From Elusimicrobia bacterium HGW-Elusimicrobia-2 (GTDB lineage: Bacteria > CG03), in NCBI GenBank assembly GCA_002841685.1, contig PHAM01000011.1, positions 1 to 37,797 of the forward strand: 37,797 bases of DNA, in the 5' to 3' direction. The translations under genes and the position numbers were made by a program. The stretch's first letter is position 1; each line of letters starts with the position of its first letter. The notes beneath the pieces are model-generated. The model was not told the origin of the DNA, did not search any database, and worked only from the letters and a program-made list of their open reading frames with translations. This document shows positions 28,645 to 37,447 of this stretch, in pieces.

Positions 28645-29193
28645 ATGGCTGAAGCTCAATCCATTCCGAAAGAACAGAAAGTCCTGCTGGCCGTACTGGC
28701 CATCGTGGGGCTTTTCATGTTCTATAAGAAAGCCTATATGCCGCAGGGGAAGCAGATAAACGACCTCACCAAGCAAATTGAGGATACGAACAGGAAAATA
28801 GAGGACATAAAGAAGAAAGTCGCCCGGATGGCCCAGCTCGAGGCCGAGTATGGGGTGCTGAAAACAAAAGTCGCGGAGGCGGAGAAACAGCTGCCCAAAT
28901 CCGAAGAACTGCCGGAACTGATTAGAAGCATAACCAAGATAGGCTCAAAGCACGGCATAGAGATAGACAACTGGCGTATCAGTTCTGTGATTCCCAAGCA
29001 GTATTATAAGGAACACACATACAGTTTTGTGGTGAATTCCAGTTATCACAAGGCGGCTCAATTCTTTGTTGATATATGCCAGAGAGAGAGGATCATGACT
29101 GTGAAAGATGTGAAGATCACCCCGTCGTCAAGCGAAACTGGGAATGATATGAGCGTCAGTTTCACTCTGGTGGTCTACACATATAAGGAATGA
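28645..29193 (+). CDS. pilO: Type IV pilus assembly protein PilO
   Basis: 182 aa; single TM, coiled coil, 'LPKSEELPELIRSITKIGSKHGIEI'; position after pilN. Confidence 0.88.
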   Translation: MAEAQSIPKEQKVLLAVLAIVGLFMFYKKAYMPQGKQINDLTKQIEDTNRKIEDIKKKVARMAQLEAEYGVLKTKVAEAEKQLPKSEELPELIRSITKIGSKHGIEIDNWRISSVIPKQYYKEHTYSFVVNSSYHKAAQFFVDICQRERIMTVKDVKITPSSSETGNDMSVSFTLVVYTYKE

Positions 29194-29197
29194 TATT

Positions 29198-29698
29198 ATG
29201 CTGAAGATATCAGAATTTACGTCGTCGCGCCGTGTGGTCATCTGCATGGCCTGCTTTTTGTGTATTTCTTGCGGTAAAAAGAAAAAGGTAACGGCGCCAC
29301 CGCCGCGTCCAGCGGCCAAAGTTCAGGAAGCTCAGATTCCTGAAGTTGAAAAGCCGGAGAAATATGTTTACCAGGGATATAAAAACAGGAATCCTTTTTT
29401 CATGATGGGCGGCGGCTCGGCCCGGGCGGTGTCAGACGCCGATTCAGTCTCCGCCGATGCGACGGGTTTCAGGCTATCGGGCATAATGACCGATTCTTCC
29501 GGAGTCAGGTACGCTCTGATGTCCGACGCATCCGGCGGCAGTTATATACTGAAAAGCGGATGGCTCTACGATGTAGAGGGCAAAAGGGTTCCCGCCGTGA
29601 CAGGCACTGTGTTTGAAAACAGAATTATAATAATATCAGGCACCACGATGAAAGAGCTTAAATTACCGGAAGACGACCTTCCGGCTAAATTGGAATAG
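29198..29698 (+). CDS. pilP: PilP-like type IV pilus lipoprotein
   Basis: 166 aa; lipobox 'LCISCGKKKK'; 'YVYQGYKNRNPFFMMG', 'FRLSGIMTDSSGVRYALMSD'; synteny. Confidence 0.75.
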   Translation: MLKISEFTSSRRVVICMACFLCISCGKKKKVTAPPPRPAAKVQEAQIPEVEKPEKYVYQGYKNRNPFFMMGGGSARAVSDADSVSADATGFRLSGIMTDSSGVRYALMSDASGGSYILKSGWLYDVEGKRVPAVTGTVFENRIIIISGTTMKELKLPEDDLPAKLE

Positions 29699-29701
29699 TT
29701 A

Positions 29702-29716
29702 GTATTCTGTGAATAC
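29702..29716. promoter_or_regulatory. Palindrome GTATTC-TGT-GAATAC upstream of the -35 of the HTH gene
   Basis: Perfect 6-bp arms, 3-nt centre. Confidence 0.5.
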
Positions 29717-29718
29717 CC

Positions 29719-29747
29719 TTGACAAACCCACAAAATAGTATTAACAT
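29719..29747 (+). promoter_or_regulatory. Putative promoter of the MerR-like HTH gene (and pilQ)
   Basis: TTGACA (29719-29724) - 17 nt - TAACAT (29742-29747). Confidence 0.6.
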
Positions 29748-29767
29748 GTATTGAAAGTGTTTTGTGG
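29728..29767. promoter_or_regulatory. Wide dyad CCACAAAA-N24-TTTTGTGG overlapping the promoter
   Basis: Perfect 8-bp arms at 29728-29735 and 29760-29767. Confidence 0.5.
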
Positions 29768-29793
29768 TTGAGTGAAAGTCGGGGGGGGGAAGT

Positions 29794-29979
29794 ATGGTGG
29801 AAAAAAAGTATTTAAATGCCGGGGAAGTGGCGGCTTCGCTGGGAATATCCAAGCAGACCCTGATTAAATATGAGCAGAAAACGATGTTCCCGAAACCGCG
29901 GAGAAACAATCTTAACGGCTGGCGCGAATACACGGTTGAAGAGCTCAATAAGCTGAAAAAAATAATGGGGAGGCCGTAA
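29794..29979 (+). CDS. Small MerR-like helix-turn-helix DNA-binding protein
   Basis: 61 aa; 'LNAGEVAASLGISKQTLIKYEQKTMFPKPRRNNLNGWREYTVEELNKLKKIM' fits the MerR N-terminal HTH; stop abuts the pilQ ATG. Confidence 0.85.
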   Translation: MVEKKYLNAGEVAASLGISKQTLIKYEQKTMFPKPRRNNLNGWREYTVEELNKLKKIMGRP

Positions 29980-31803
29980 ATGATATACAGTATAAACAAC
30001 AGGTTTTTTAGGAACTTTGCGATGCGCTCCGGCGTTGTTTTGTCCGCGCTTATTTTGACTTCGTCTTTTGTTTTTTCTCAGGAATTTGAGAAAATCACAA
30101 ATGTGAGCGTTAAAGCCGAGTCCGCGGATACGCTGTCTGTCGCGGTTGATATGACCGCTCCGGCGAATTATTATCTGTTTAAAATTTCCAATCCTCCGCG
30201 GCTGGTGATAGAATTCACGAGCACAATGGTGGAAGCGGATAAAAAAGAAATTGATGTTAAAGACTGTTTTATCAAGAAAGTGAGAGTAGGGCAGTATAAA
30301 GACGCGCCAATAAAAATCGCGCGTATAGTTTTTGACCTTCCGACGGATGAAGTCTATTATGACGCTCTCTCCGCTGGCGATCAGATACTTGTTTCCATTT
30401 CGTCCAAATCCGGTAAAGCCGTTGTTAAAATACCCGCGACGATACAGCAGAAAAAATCCGCCGCGAAGAGCGCTATTGAACGCAATGTGCCCACGCCGGA
30501 CCACAAGAGCAAGGTGAAGGAGATCAAAGAGACCGGGGAAACCGCCGCTCCCGCAGCTGCCGATGTCCCCGACGAGCCCATGGGAGAAATGACTACCCAT
30601 GGCGGCGTTCTTCAGATAAGCAAAAAAATTATATCCGTGAATTTTTATCAGACAGACATAAGGACGATATTGAGAGCCGTCTCGGAGCAGACGGGTATCA
30701 ATATTATCTATGGCCCTGATGTGCAGTCAAATGTGACGCTCAAACTGAAAGATGTCACATTTGATGACGCGCTGAGAATAATACTCAAAATGTCAGGCCT
30801 TGTCGTTGAAAAGGAGGCGGAGAACATAATAAGGATCATCACGCCTCAGGCGCTCAAAGATGAGCGTTCCCGCTCCGTTCAGTTCACGAGAGTGCTGCCG
30901 CTTAAATACACCAGGGCGGAAGACATACAAACGCAGCTTTCGGCTATTAAGGTGGAGGGTATCGCGGCCACGATAGGAAATGACACTCTCACAAACAGCA
31001 TTGTGCTCACGACGACTCCCGAGGGGATTACCAAATATCAGGAGCTCATAAGCATTTTTGATGTCAAGCCCCGGCAGGTGCTGATAGAGGCGTCCATTAT
31101 GGAAGTGGGGTATTCTGACGGCCTTAATTTAGGTATAGCCTGGCAGGCCAAAGGGTTTAATGCATACAATAAAGACGCCAACAATCTGGTTAAAGGCGCC
31201 GTACAGAACAGTCCCGCCGCGACGCCCGGCACAAGCGGCCTGCCTGCCCTTAACACGACGTCGATAGGGCTTTCTCTGGCTGTGGGAGGCCTTATAAACT
31301 CAAATCAGTTCAGCGCTCTGATAGAAGCTCTTCAGCAGAAGGGAAAAGCCAAGACCCTGGCAACGCCTAAGATCGTGACCATGAATAATGTGCAAGCCTC
31401 CATACTTTCCGGCGATCAGGTGCCGTACTCCAATACGACAGTCTCCTCGGCCGGCTCCACCCAGACCACCGAGTTCACGAATGTCGGAATTCAGCTCGAT
31501 GTGACGCCCACAATACATTCCGACGAGTATGTCACACTCGAGGTGAAGCCGAAGGTGAGCTCCTATCAGATGTCCACCGCCGGCCCCATCATAACAACAA
31601 GGGAAGCCAATACGACGGTTATGGTGAAAAGCAATGAAACGGTTGTTATCGGCGGACTTATAAACGAGAAAGATCTTGAGGCTGTGGAGCAGATGCCTAT
31701 TTTAGGGGATCTCCCCATACTGGGTTATCTTTTTAAAAGGCACCAGTCGTCAAAAGACAGAGTGGAGCTCCTTGTTTTTCTTAAGCCCATCATTCTTGAC
31801 TGA
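29980..31803 (+). CDS. pilQ: Type IV pilus secretin PilQ
   Basis: 607 aa; N-terminal AMIN-like domain; 'ISVNFYQTDIRTILRAVSEQTGINIIYGPDV', 'KPRQVLIEASIMEVGY', 'VVIGGLINEKDLEAVEQMPILGDLPILGYLFK'. Confidence 0.96.
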   Translation: MIYSINNRFFRNFAMRSGVVLSALILTSSFVFSQEFEKITNVSVKAESADTLSVAVDMTAPANYYLFKISNPPRLVIEFTSTMVEADKKEIDVKDCFIKKVRVGQYKDAPIKIARIVFDLPTDEVYYDALSAGDQILVSISSKSGKAVVKIPATIQQKKSAAKSAIERNVPTPDHKSKVKEIKETGETAAPAAADVPDEPMGEMTTHGGVLQISKKIISVNFYQTDIRTILRAVSEQTGINIIYGPDVQSNVTLKLKDVTFDDALRIILKMSGLVVEKEAENIIRIITPQALKDERSRSVQFTRVLPLKYTRAEDIQTQLSAIKVEGIAATIGNDTLTNSIVLTTTPEGITKYQELISIFDVKPRQVLIEASIMEVGYSDGLNLGIAWQAKGFNAYNKDANNLVKGAVQNSPAATPGTSGLPALNTTSIGLSLAVGGLINSNQFSALIEALQQKGKAKTLATPKIVTMNNVQASILSGDQVPYSNTTVSSAGSTQTTEFTNVGIQLDVTPTIHSDEYVTLEVKPKVSSYQMSTAGPIITTREANTTVMVKSNETVVIGGLINEKDLEAVEQMPILGDLPILGYLFKRHQSSKDRVELLVFLKPIILD

Positions 31804-31826
31804 ATGGCGTTCCGGTTAACAATCTG

Positions 31827-32426
31827 ATGGACGCCGCTCAGATTCAGGAGGCCAAGGTCCTGCGCGAAGCGGGCATGTATGTAGAGGCCGCTGAATTCTA
31901 TCTCAGGATACTCAGGCAGAACCCTTTGGATAAGCTGGCGAAGCTCGGCTATATCAAATCTCTCATCAAGCAGGGGCAGAAGGAAAATATCAAGCCGCTG
32001 CTTTTCAGGGCCGAAAAAAAATTGTTTGAACTTATAACGGAAGATCATACTTTTGAGCAGGCGCATGACGATCTGATATTTCTCAGCCATTATCTCAATC
32101 GCATGGACATCCTGTCAAAATATTATCACGAAAAGCTCAGGCAGTATCCCGCCAGGGACATATATTCCAAATGCATCAAAAAAATATCAGCAACGGCGCT
32201 CCTGACAATTCCGGAAATTGAAACATTCAATAAAAAAAAGAAAACCTCGTGGATTTTGCGGCTAATTGTCCATTTTTTCATCATTGCGCTCTGCGGTATG
32301 CTCGTTATCAGTCTCAGCGTGGAAAAATTCAGCAACTTGTTTTTTCCGATCGCCGCGGCGCTGACACTGTTTATAGGAGCGGGGATATACAGTTACATGC
32401 ATAAATCCCGTTCCGGTCAGTGGTAA
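31827..32426 (+). CDS. TPR-like protein with C-terminal TM helices, unknown function
   Basis: 199 aa; 'AKVLREAGMYVEAAEFYLRILRQNPLDKLAKLGYIKSLIKQGQ'; two hydrophobic helices near the C-terminus. Confidence 0.7.
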   Translation: MDAAQIQEAKVLREAGMYVEAAEFYLRILRQNPLDKLAKLGYIKSLIKQGQKENIKPLLFRAEKKLFELITEDHTFEQAHDDLIFLSHYLNRMDILSKYYHEKLRQYPARDIYSKCIKKISATALLTIPEIETFNKKKKTSWILRLIVHFFIIALCGMLVISLSVEKFSNLFFPIAAALTLFIGAGIYSYMHKSRSGQW

Positions 32427-33751
32427 TCCTACTCCTTTTAACGGCGGCTGCGCCGGCTTTAGTTTTCATTTATGATCTGTGGGCTGTTGCCTTGTCGCTG
32501 TTTATTGCCCTGCCGTTTGTCCTGAAAAAACACAGGGTTCACGCATCCTTCGCTTGGCTGTTAATTTTTATTTTTGCCGGCATTTTTGTTTCCGCGCGCT
32601 CCCCAGCCTCTTTCGACAGTTTTATTTTTGTTTTGCAGAGCCTTCTTTACGCGGCATTTTTTGTCGCGGGAACAGAGGCCCCGCAAAAAGTGACAGCCGT
32701 TCCGCTGGCGGCTTTAGCCCTCATGCCTTTTATGTCCGCCTCAGGCGTTAACCCCAATATCATTTCATCTTATACTGGCCTTCTGTTTGTTCTTCTCATG
32801 CTCGTTCCCTTCGCTCGAAAATTAAAATATATTCTCGGGGCGCTCGCGCTTTTTTTTATTATTCTTAACGCTTCATGGACGGTTCTCTTGGTGCTGGCCA
32901 GCGCCGGGATACTCGCGGCGGGAAAGAGGAAATACCTGCCCCTCATACCGCTGTTCGCGCTCATGGCACTGGGGCTGAATTTCCCATCGGCCTCTGACAG
33001 ATTTTTCTGGTGGGGAGAAGCGCTCGAGATCTTCGCGGAAAATCCCATGGGGATAGGGTTTTTCGCGTCAAAATATTATCTGCCCGCGACCGCGGCGCAG
33101 AACACACTCTTTGTCCACAGTTTCCTTTTGCAGATCATCGCTGAAGGCGGGATACTCTGTCTCATCCCTGCGGCTTTAGCCCTGTGGGCTGTTTTGAAAA
33201 ACAGAATGGGGGGCAAATATGATTTCGCGGTTTATGCGGTTTTGCTTTTAGGAGCGCTGGATCTGTCGTATCATATTCCCGCTCACGGTATGCTGGCGGC
33301 TTTTATTATAGGCCTTACGCAAAAGAGAACAGGAATTTCCCAAAAGCAGGAGAAAGTGTGTTCCGCTGTTTTTAAAATTCTGTTTGTTATAGCGGCCGCG
33401 CTTTCTCTTATAATGTTTCACACATCCCGCGTTCTTGCCGGCGGCGCGGCGCCGCTTTTTGCCGGCTCCCCGCATGCGGCCGTGGCGGCCTTTGAAGAAG
33501 CTTTTGAATATCCGGCCTACCCCGCCTTACTGTCAGCGAAAGCAGCCGCTTACAGCATTATTGCGGAGAGGGAGAATTTGCCGGAGATCAGAAAGAGGAG
33601 TTTTGCGCTCCAGGAAAAAGCTCTTCCCGCAAAGAATGCAAGGATACCGGCTTACAGGGATTTTGAGAATGCCGTGAAGGGCGACGATTTGTCTGTTCTG
33701 CGAAATTCCTGCATGAAAATACTTTTCATCAACGCTCTCCGGCCGCGATAA
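32420..33751 (+). CDS. O-antigen ligase / Wzy-family polytopic membrane protein
   Basis: 443 aa; many TM segments; 'NPMGIGFFASKYYLP...NTLFVHSFLLQIIAEGGILCLIPA' resembles the Wzy_C core; GTG start. Confidence 0.75.
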   Translation: MVILLLLTAAAPALVFIYDLWAVALSLFIALPFVLKKHRVHASFAWLLIFIFAGIFVSARSPASFDSFIFVLQSLLYAAFFVAGTEAPQKVTAVPLAALALMPFMSASGVNPNIISSYTGLLFVLLMLVPFARKLKYILGALALFFIILNASWTVLLVLASAGILAAGKRKYLPLIPLFALMALGLNFPSASDRFFWWGEALEIFAENPMGIGFFASKYYLPATAAQNTLFVHSFLLQIIAEGGILCLIPAALALWAVLKNRMGGKYDFAVYAVLLLGALDLSYHIPAHGMLAAFIIGLTQKRTGISQKQEKVCSAVFKILFVIAAALSLIMFHTSRVLAGGAAPLFAGSPHAAVAAFEEAFEYPAYPALLSAKAAAYSIIAERENLPEIRKRSFALQEKALPAKNARIPAYRDFENAVKGDDLSVLRNSCMKILFINALRPR

Positions 33752-34603
33752 TTATTTTTCCAGTTTGTAATAGACGAGCGGGCTCGCCACGAAGATCGAA
33801 GAGTATGTTCCCACTACGATGCCTATCAGCAGAGATAATGCGAAGCTATGGATTATTTCCCCCCCGAAAATAAAAAGAGCCACGACCACAACGGCTGTTG
33901 TCAGCGATGTTATGAGAGTCCGGGAGAGCGTTTGCGTTATTGAGCTGTTGAAAACAACGGCCGTCTTCTGCCGCTGGGCTTTTCTTAAGTTTTCGCGGAG
34001 CCTGTCGTAAATGACAATGGTATCGTTCACGGAATAACCGGCGATGAAAAGAAGAGATGTTACGACTATCAGATCCACGCTTATTCCGAGGGCCGCGAGT
34101 ATGCCGAAAGTGATGATGACATCGTGTATAATGGCTATCACCGCCGCGAGGCCCCAGACGGAACCCCTGAATCTGAGGGCGACGTAAAAAATTATTCCGA
34201 GCAGCGCCCCGCCGAAGGCGTAGATGGCGGCCTGTTTCAGGAATTCTCCGACGACCGGCCCGACCATCTCAAAGCGTTCTATTTCCGAGAGATTTTCAGG
34301 GTATTCAGCCTTCAGTTTTTCGGCGATGGCGGCGTTGGTTATTTCTTCCGATTGGGAGAATTTGAGGATGAAGGTTTTCGCTCCCGGGAATTCCTGTATC
34401 ACGGGGGAGTGCGCGGAAAATGCCTGGCGGAGTGAGGAGATATCCGAGGGCTGTTCAAATTTTATCTGGGCTACGGTTCCGCCTGTGAAATCTATTCCCC
34501 AGTTCACGCCTCTTATGAGACTTGCGACGGCTCCGAGCACGAGCAGCGCCGATAAGGCAAAAGCGCCCTTGCTCATCCCTATGAAATTTATTTCTTTTCT
34601 CAT
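33752..34603 (-). CDS. secF: Protein translocase subunit SecF
   Basis: 283 aa; 'GVNWGIDFTGGTVAQIKF', 'GYSVNDTIVIYDRLREN'. Confidence 0.97.
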   Translation of the reverse strand: MRKEINFIGMSKGAFALSALLVLGAVASLIRGVNWGIDFTGGTVAQIKFEQPSDISSLRQAFSAHSPVIQEFPGAKTFILKFSQSEEITNAAIAEKLKAEYPENLSEIERFEMVGPVVGEFLKQAAIYAFGGALLGIIFYVALRFRGSVWGLAAVIAIIHDVIITFGILAALGISVDLIVVTSLLFIAGYSVNDTIVIYDRLRENLRKAQRQKTAVVFNSSITQTLSRTLITSLTTAVVVVALFIFGGEIIHSFALSLLIGIVVGTYSSIFVASPLVYYKLEK

Positions 34604-35925
34604 ATGGAGACCTTTTCTATTTTCTTGCCGAAGAGCATCGCGTCCCAGATGGTGTGGGTGACGAATATTGCCGTGAACATGCTGGCCATTATTCCCAGGC
34701 TCAGCGTTACCGCGAAGCCCTTGATGGGGCCGGAGCCGAACTGAAACAGGAAGGCCGCCGCTATAAGCGTTGTTATGTTGGCATCGAGGATAGTGCTGAA
34801 AGCTTTTTCATAACCTGAATCTATCGCGACAAGCGGCGTTTTCCCGTCGGCTATTTCTTCTCTTATCCTTGAGAATATCAGCACATTGGCGTCAACGGCC
34901 ATTCCTATCGTGAGCACCAGGCCGGCGATCCCGGGGAGTGTGAGCGTCGCTCCCGCTATCACCATCACGGCTGAAATTATCAGGAAATTCATAAGAAGCG
35001 CTATGTCAGCGAGAAGCCCGGCATTCTTATAATAAAGCGGCATAAAAAGGCACACGGCCAGAAATCCTATAGCCGCCGCCATCGCTCCCTTTTTGATGGA
35101 ATCACTGCCGAGCGAAGGGCCTATTGTCCTGTTCTCTATTATTTTAACCGGAGCCGGAAGAGCGCCGGCCCGAAGCACGATCGCCAGATACCTGGCCTCT
35201 TCCATTGAGAACATTCCTTCTATTATGGCTTTGCCGTCGGGTATGCGGCTTCTTATTGACGGGGCGGACTGCACGACATTGTCGAGCACGATGGCCAGCT
35301 GCCTGTTTATGTTCGCTCCGGTGATGGCGGCGAATTCCGAGGCGCCTTCTTTTGTGAATTCAAGTTCTATGTAGGGGAGGTTATAGTCTCCTCCTATGGC
35401 AACGCGCGCGTTTTTGAGAGCCGCGCCGGTTATCGCCGCGCTGCTTTGCACTATTATGGAGCCGCCGGATTTTCTCTCAAGAAGCTCAAAGCCCCGGGGG
35501 ATATTTTCGGTATCTGACGATTTGTCGTCAACGAGCTTGAATTCAAGAAGAGCTGTTCTGCCGACGATGTCAATCGCTTTCTGCGGGTCTTTGATCCCGG
35601 GCAGCTGCACGACTATCCATTTTTCGCCCTGTCTGACTATGAGGGGTTCGGAAACGCCGAACTGGTCTATTCTGTTGCGTATGATCTCAAGAGCCCGCGG
35701 CACAAGATCCTCTCTGTCATCTTTCGGCACCCCTTCGGTTTCAACTTCAAGCAGGAGCCTCACGCCGCCCTGAAGATCCAGGCCGAGGCGAAGTATTTTC
35801 TGATCCGACGCCTCGTAAAAATCAGTCTTCTTGGAATACGCGCGGAAAGACGGCACAAGATAATAAACCGCCGCGGCTATGACGCAGAGGATGAAGATTA
35901 TTTTGTATTGTAAGTTACGGGGCAT
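34600..35925 (-). CDS. secD: Protein translocase subunit SecD
   Basis: 441 aa; 'LRLGLDLQGGVRLLLEVE', 'GLVLTIGMAVDANVLIFSRIREE'. Confidence 0.97.
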   Translation of the reverse strand: MPRNLQYKIIFILCVIAAAVYYLVPSFRAYSKKTDFYEASDQKILRLGLDLQGGVRLLLEVETEGVPKDDREDLVPRALEIIRNRIDQFGVSEPLIVRQGEKWIVVQLPGIKDPQKAIDIVGRTALLEFKLVDDKSSDTENIPRGFELLERKSGGSIIVQSSAAITGAALKNARVAIGGDYNLPYIELEFTKEGASEFAAITGANINRQLAIVLDNVVQSAPSIRSRIPDGKAIIEGMFSMEEARYLAIVLRAGALPAPVKIIENRTIGPSLGSDSIKKGAMAAAIGFLAVCLFMPLYYKNAGLLADIALLMNFLIISAVMVIAGATLTLPGIAGLVLTIGMAVDANVLIFSRIREEIADGKTPLVAIDSGYEKAFSTILDANITTLIAAAFLFQFGSGPIKGFAVTLSLGIMASMFTAIFVTHTIWDAMLFGKKIEKVSI

Positions 35926-35936
35926 ATTTCAAGTTG

Positions 35937-36239
35937 TCATTTTTTTACCCCAGCGGCCGGATAGTTGGAGCTGACGGAGTTTTTTGTCAGTCGTATATTG
36001 GTGTTGCTTCCGGTGCTGATGACTATTTCTTTTTCTTCTATGCTCTCAATTATCCCGATGATCCCGCCGGATGTGACGATTTTATTCCCTTTCTTGAGGG
36101 CGCCGAGCATCTTCAGATGTTCTTTTGCCTGTTTCTGCTGGGGCCGTATCAGAAGGAAGTAGAAAATAACGAATATGAATATCAGCGGCATAAAATCCTG
36201 TAAGCCGGGCTGTTTCGCGGCGGTACCGGCGTATAACAA
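35937..36239 (-). CDS. yajC: Preprotein translocase subunit YajC
   Basis: 100 aa; 'FYFLLIRPQQKQAKEHLKMLGALKKGNKIVTSGGIIGII'. Confidence 0.95.
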   Translation of the reverse strand: MLYAGTAAKQPGLQDFMPLIFIFVIFYFLLIRPQQKQAKEHLKMLGALKKGNKIVTSGGIIGIIESIEEKEIVISTGSNTNIRLTKNSVSSNYPAAGVKK

Positions 36240-36252
36240 AGTTTCAAAAACA

Positions 36253-37356
36253 TTAGTTTTCCCCCTTCCAATTTTTCATGAATTTTTTCTTTTCTTCCGG
36301 GAAGGTCCCTTTCTTTATGGATTCCCGGATAAGCCGCATCAAGTCTATCATAAAAGATATGTTGTGTAAAGAAGTCAGCGTCTGAGCGAGCATTTCCCTG
36401 ACATTGAAAAGATGGTGTATGTAACTGCGCGAATACCTTGAACATGCGTGGCAGGCACATTCGGAGTCTATGGGTAGGGGGTCGTTCTTGAAGGCGCTGT
36501 TGCGCAGATTCATCTTGCCGGAGAATGTGAAGGCCTGGGCGTTTCTTCCGTTTCTCGTCGGCAGAACACAGTCCATCATGTCCGCGCCCATCTCCACCGT
36601 GTCCCATATCTCAGGGGCCGGGCCCATCCCCATGACATATCGGGGCTTCTCTTCAGGGAGCATTTCAAGGTTCTCGGCGATATGCTGCTGCCGCAGCTCG
36701 AGAGGTTCTCCCACTCCGAGGCCGCCGACGGCAAAGCCGAAAAAAGGATGTTCCGTAAGTCTTTCAGTGCATTCTCTCCTGAGATCCGAAAATGTGCCAC
36801 CCTGGGTTATGGCGAAGAGTTTCTGTCCGGTCGCATAACGCTTTGAGGCGTTCAGGCCTTTTTCCGCCCATGAGCAGGTCGTTTCCACTGCGCGTGCGAT
36901 ATCTGCGCGGTGGGAAGGGTATTTCATGCATCTGTCGAGAGACATGACGATGTCGCTGCCTATCTCAAACTGGAATGAAACGGCTTCTTCGGGGGTCAGG
37001 AAATGTTTGCTCCCGTCAAACTTTGAGCGGAATTCCACGCCGTTTTTCCTTATTTTGAAAAGCGAGGAGAGTGAGAATATCTGAAAGCCGCCGGAATCGG
37101 TGAGGATGGAATTGTTCCAGTTCATGAATTTGTGCAGTCCGCCGGAATTTTTCAGTATTTCGAGTCCTGGTTTCAGATAGAGATAATAAGCGTTTGAAAG
37201 GATGACGGGGCAGTTGAGCATGTCATGCGGCACGCCTTTTATGCTCGCCTGAGTGCCCACGGGCATGAACACCGGCGTTTCGATCGCACCGTGCGGCGTG
37301 ATGAGCGTTCCAGCCCTCGCTTTCCCGCATTTTGCTGTTATTTCAAAATCTTTCAT
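36253..37356 (-). CDS. tgt: Queuine/preQ1 tRNA-ribosyltransferase
   Basis: 'TPVFMPVGTQASIKG', 'ILTDSGGFQIFSL', 'CVLPTRNGRNAQAFTF', zinc motif 'CACHAC'; start set to MKDFEITAKCG because the 19-aa track extension overlaps a promoter. Confidence 0.95.
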   Translation of the reverse strand: MKDFEITAKCGKARAGTLITPHGAIETPVFMPVGTQASIKGVPHDMLNCPVILSNAYYLYLKPGLEILKNSGGLHKFMNWNNSILTDSGGFQIFSLSSLFKIRKNGVEFRSKFDGSKHFLTPEEAVSFQFEIGSDIVMSLDRCMKYPSHRADIARAVETTCSWAEKGLNASKRYATGQKLFAITQGGTFSDLRRECTERLTEHPFFGFAVGGLGVGEPLELRQQHIAENLEMLPEEKPRYVMGMGPAPEIWDTVEMGADMMDCVLPTRNGRNAQAFTFSGKMNLRNSAFKNDPLPIDSECACHACSRYSRSYIHHLFNVREMLAQTLTSLHNISFMIDLMRLIRESIKKGTFPEEKKKFMKNWKGEN

Positions 37357-37363
37357 GGCGCTC

Positions 37364-37372
37364 AGTATAACA
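37364..37372 (-). promoter_or_regulatory. Putative extended -10 (TGT-TATACT) of tgt
   Basis: Reverse strand TG-n-TATACT ending 7 nt before ATG 37356. Confidence 0.55.
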
Positions 37373-37406
37373 TAGAAAAGCGTCTCAAGGAAGAAGCGAC
37401 GGACAA

Positions 37407-37438
37407 TTGACAAAAAAACATTTAATTGCGAATATAAA
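37407..37438 (+). promoter_or_regulatory. Putative promoter of tRNA-Tyr
   Basis: TTGACA (37407-37412) and an AT-rich AATATAAAT -10 region; spacing to TATAAA is 20 nt, so the exact -10 is uncertain. Confidence 0.4.
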
Positions 37439-37447
37439 TGCTTTGAC

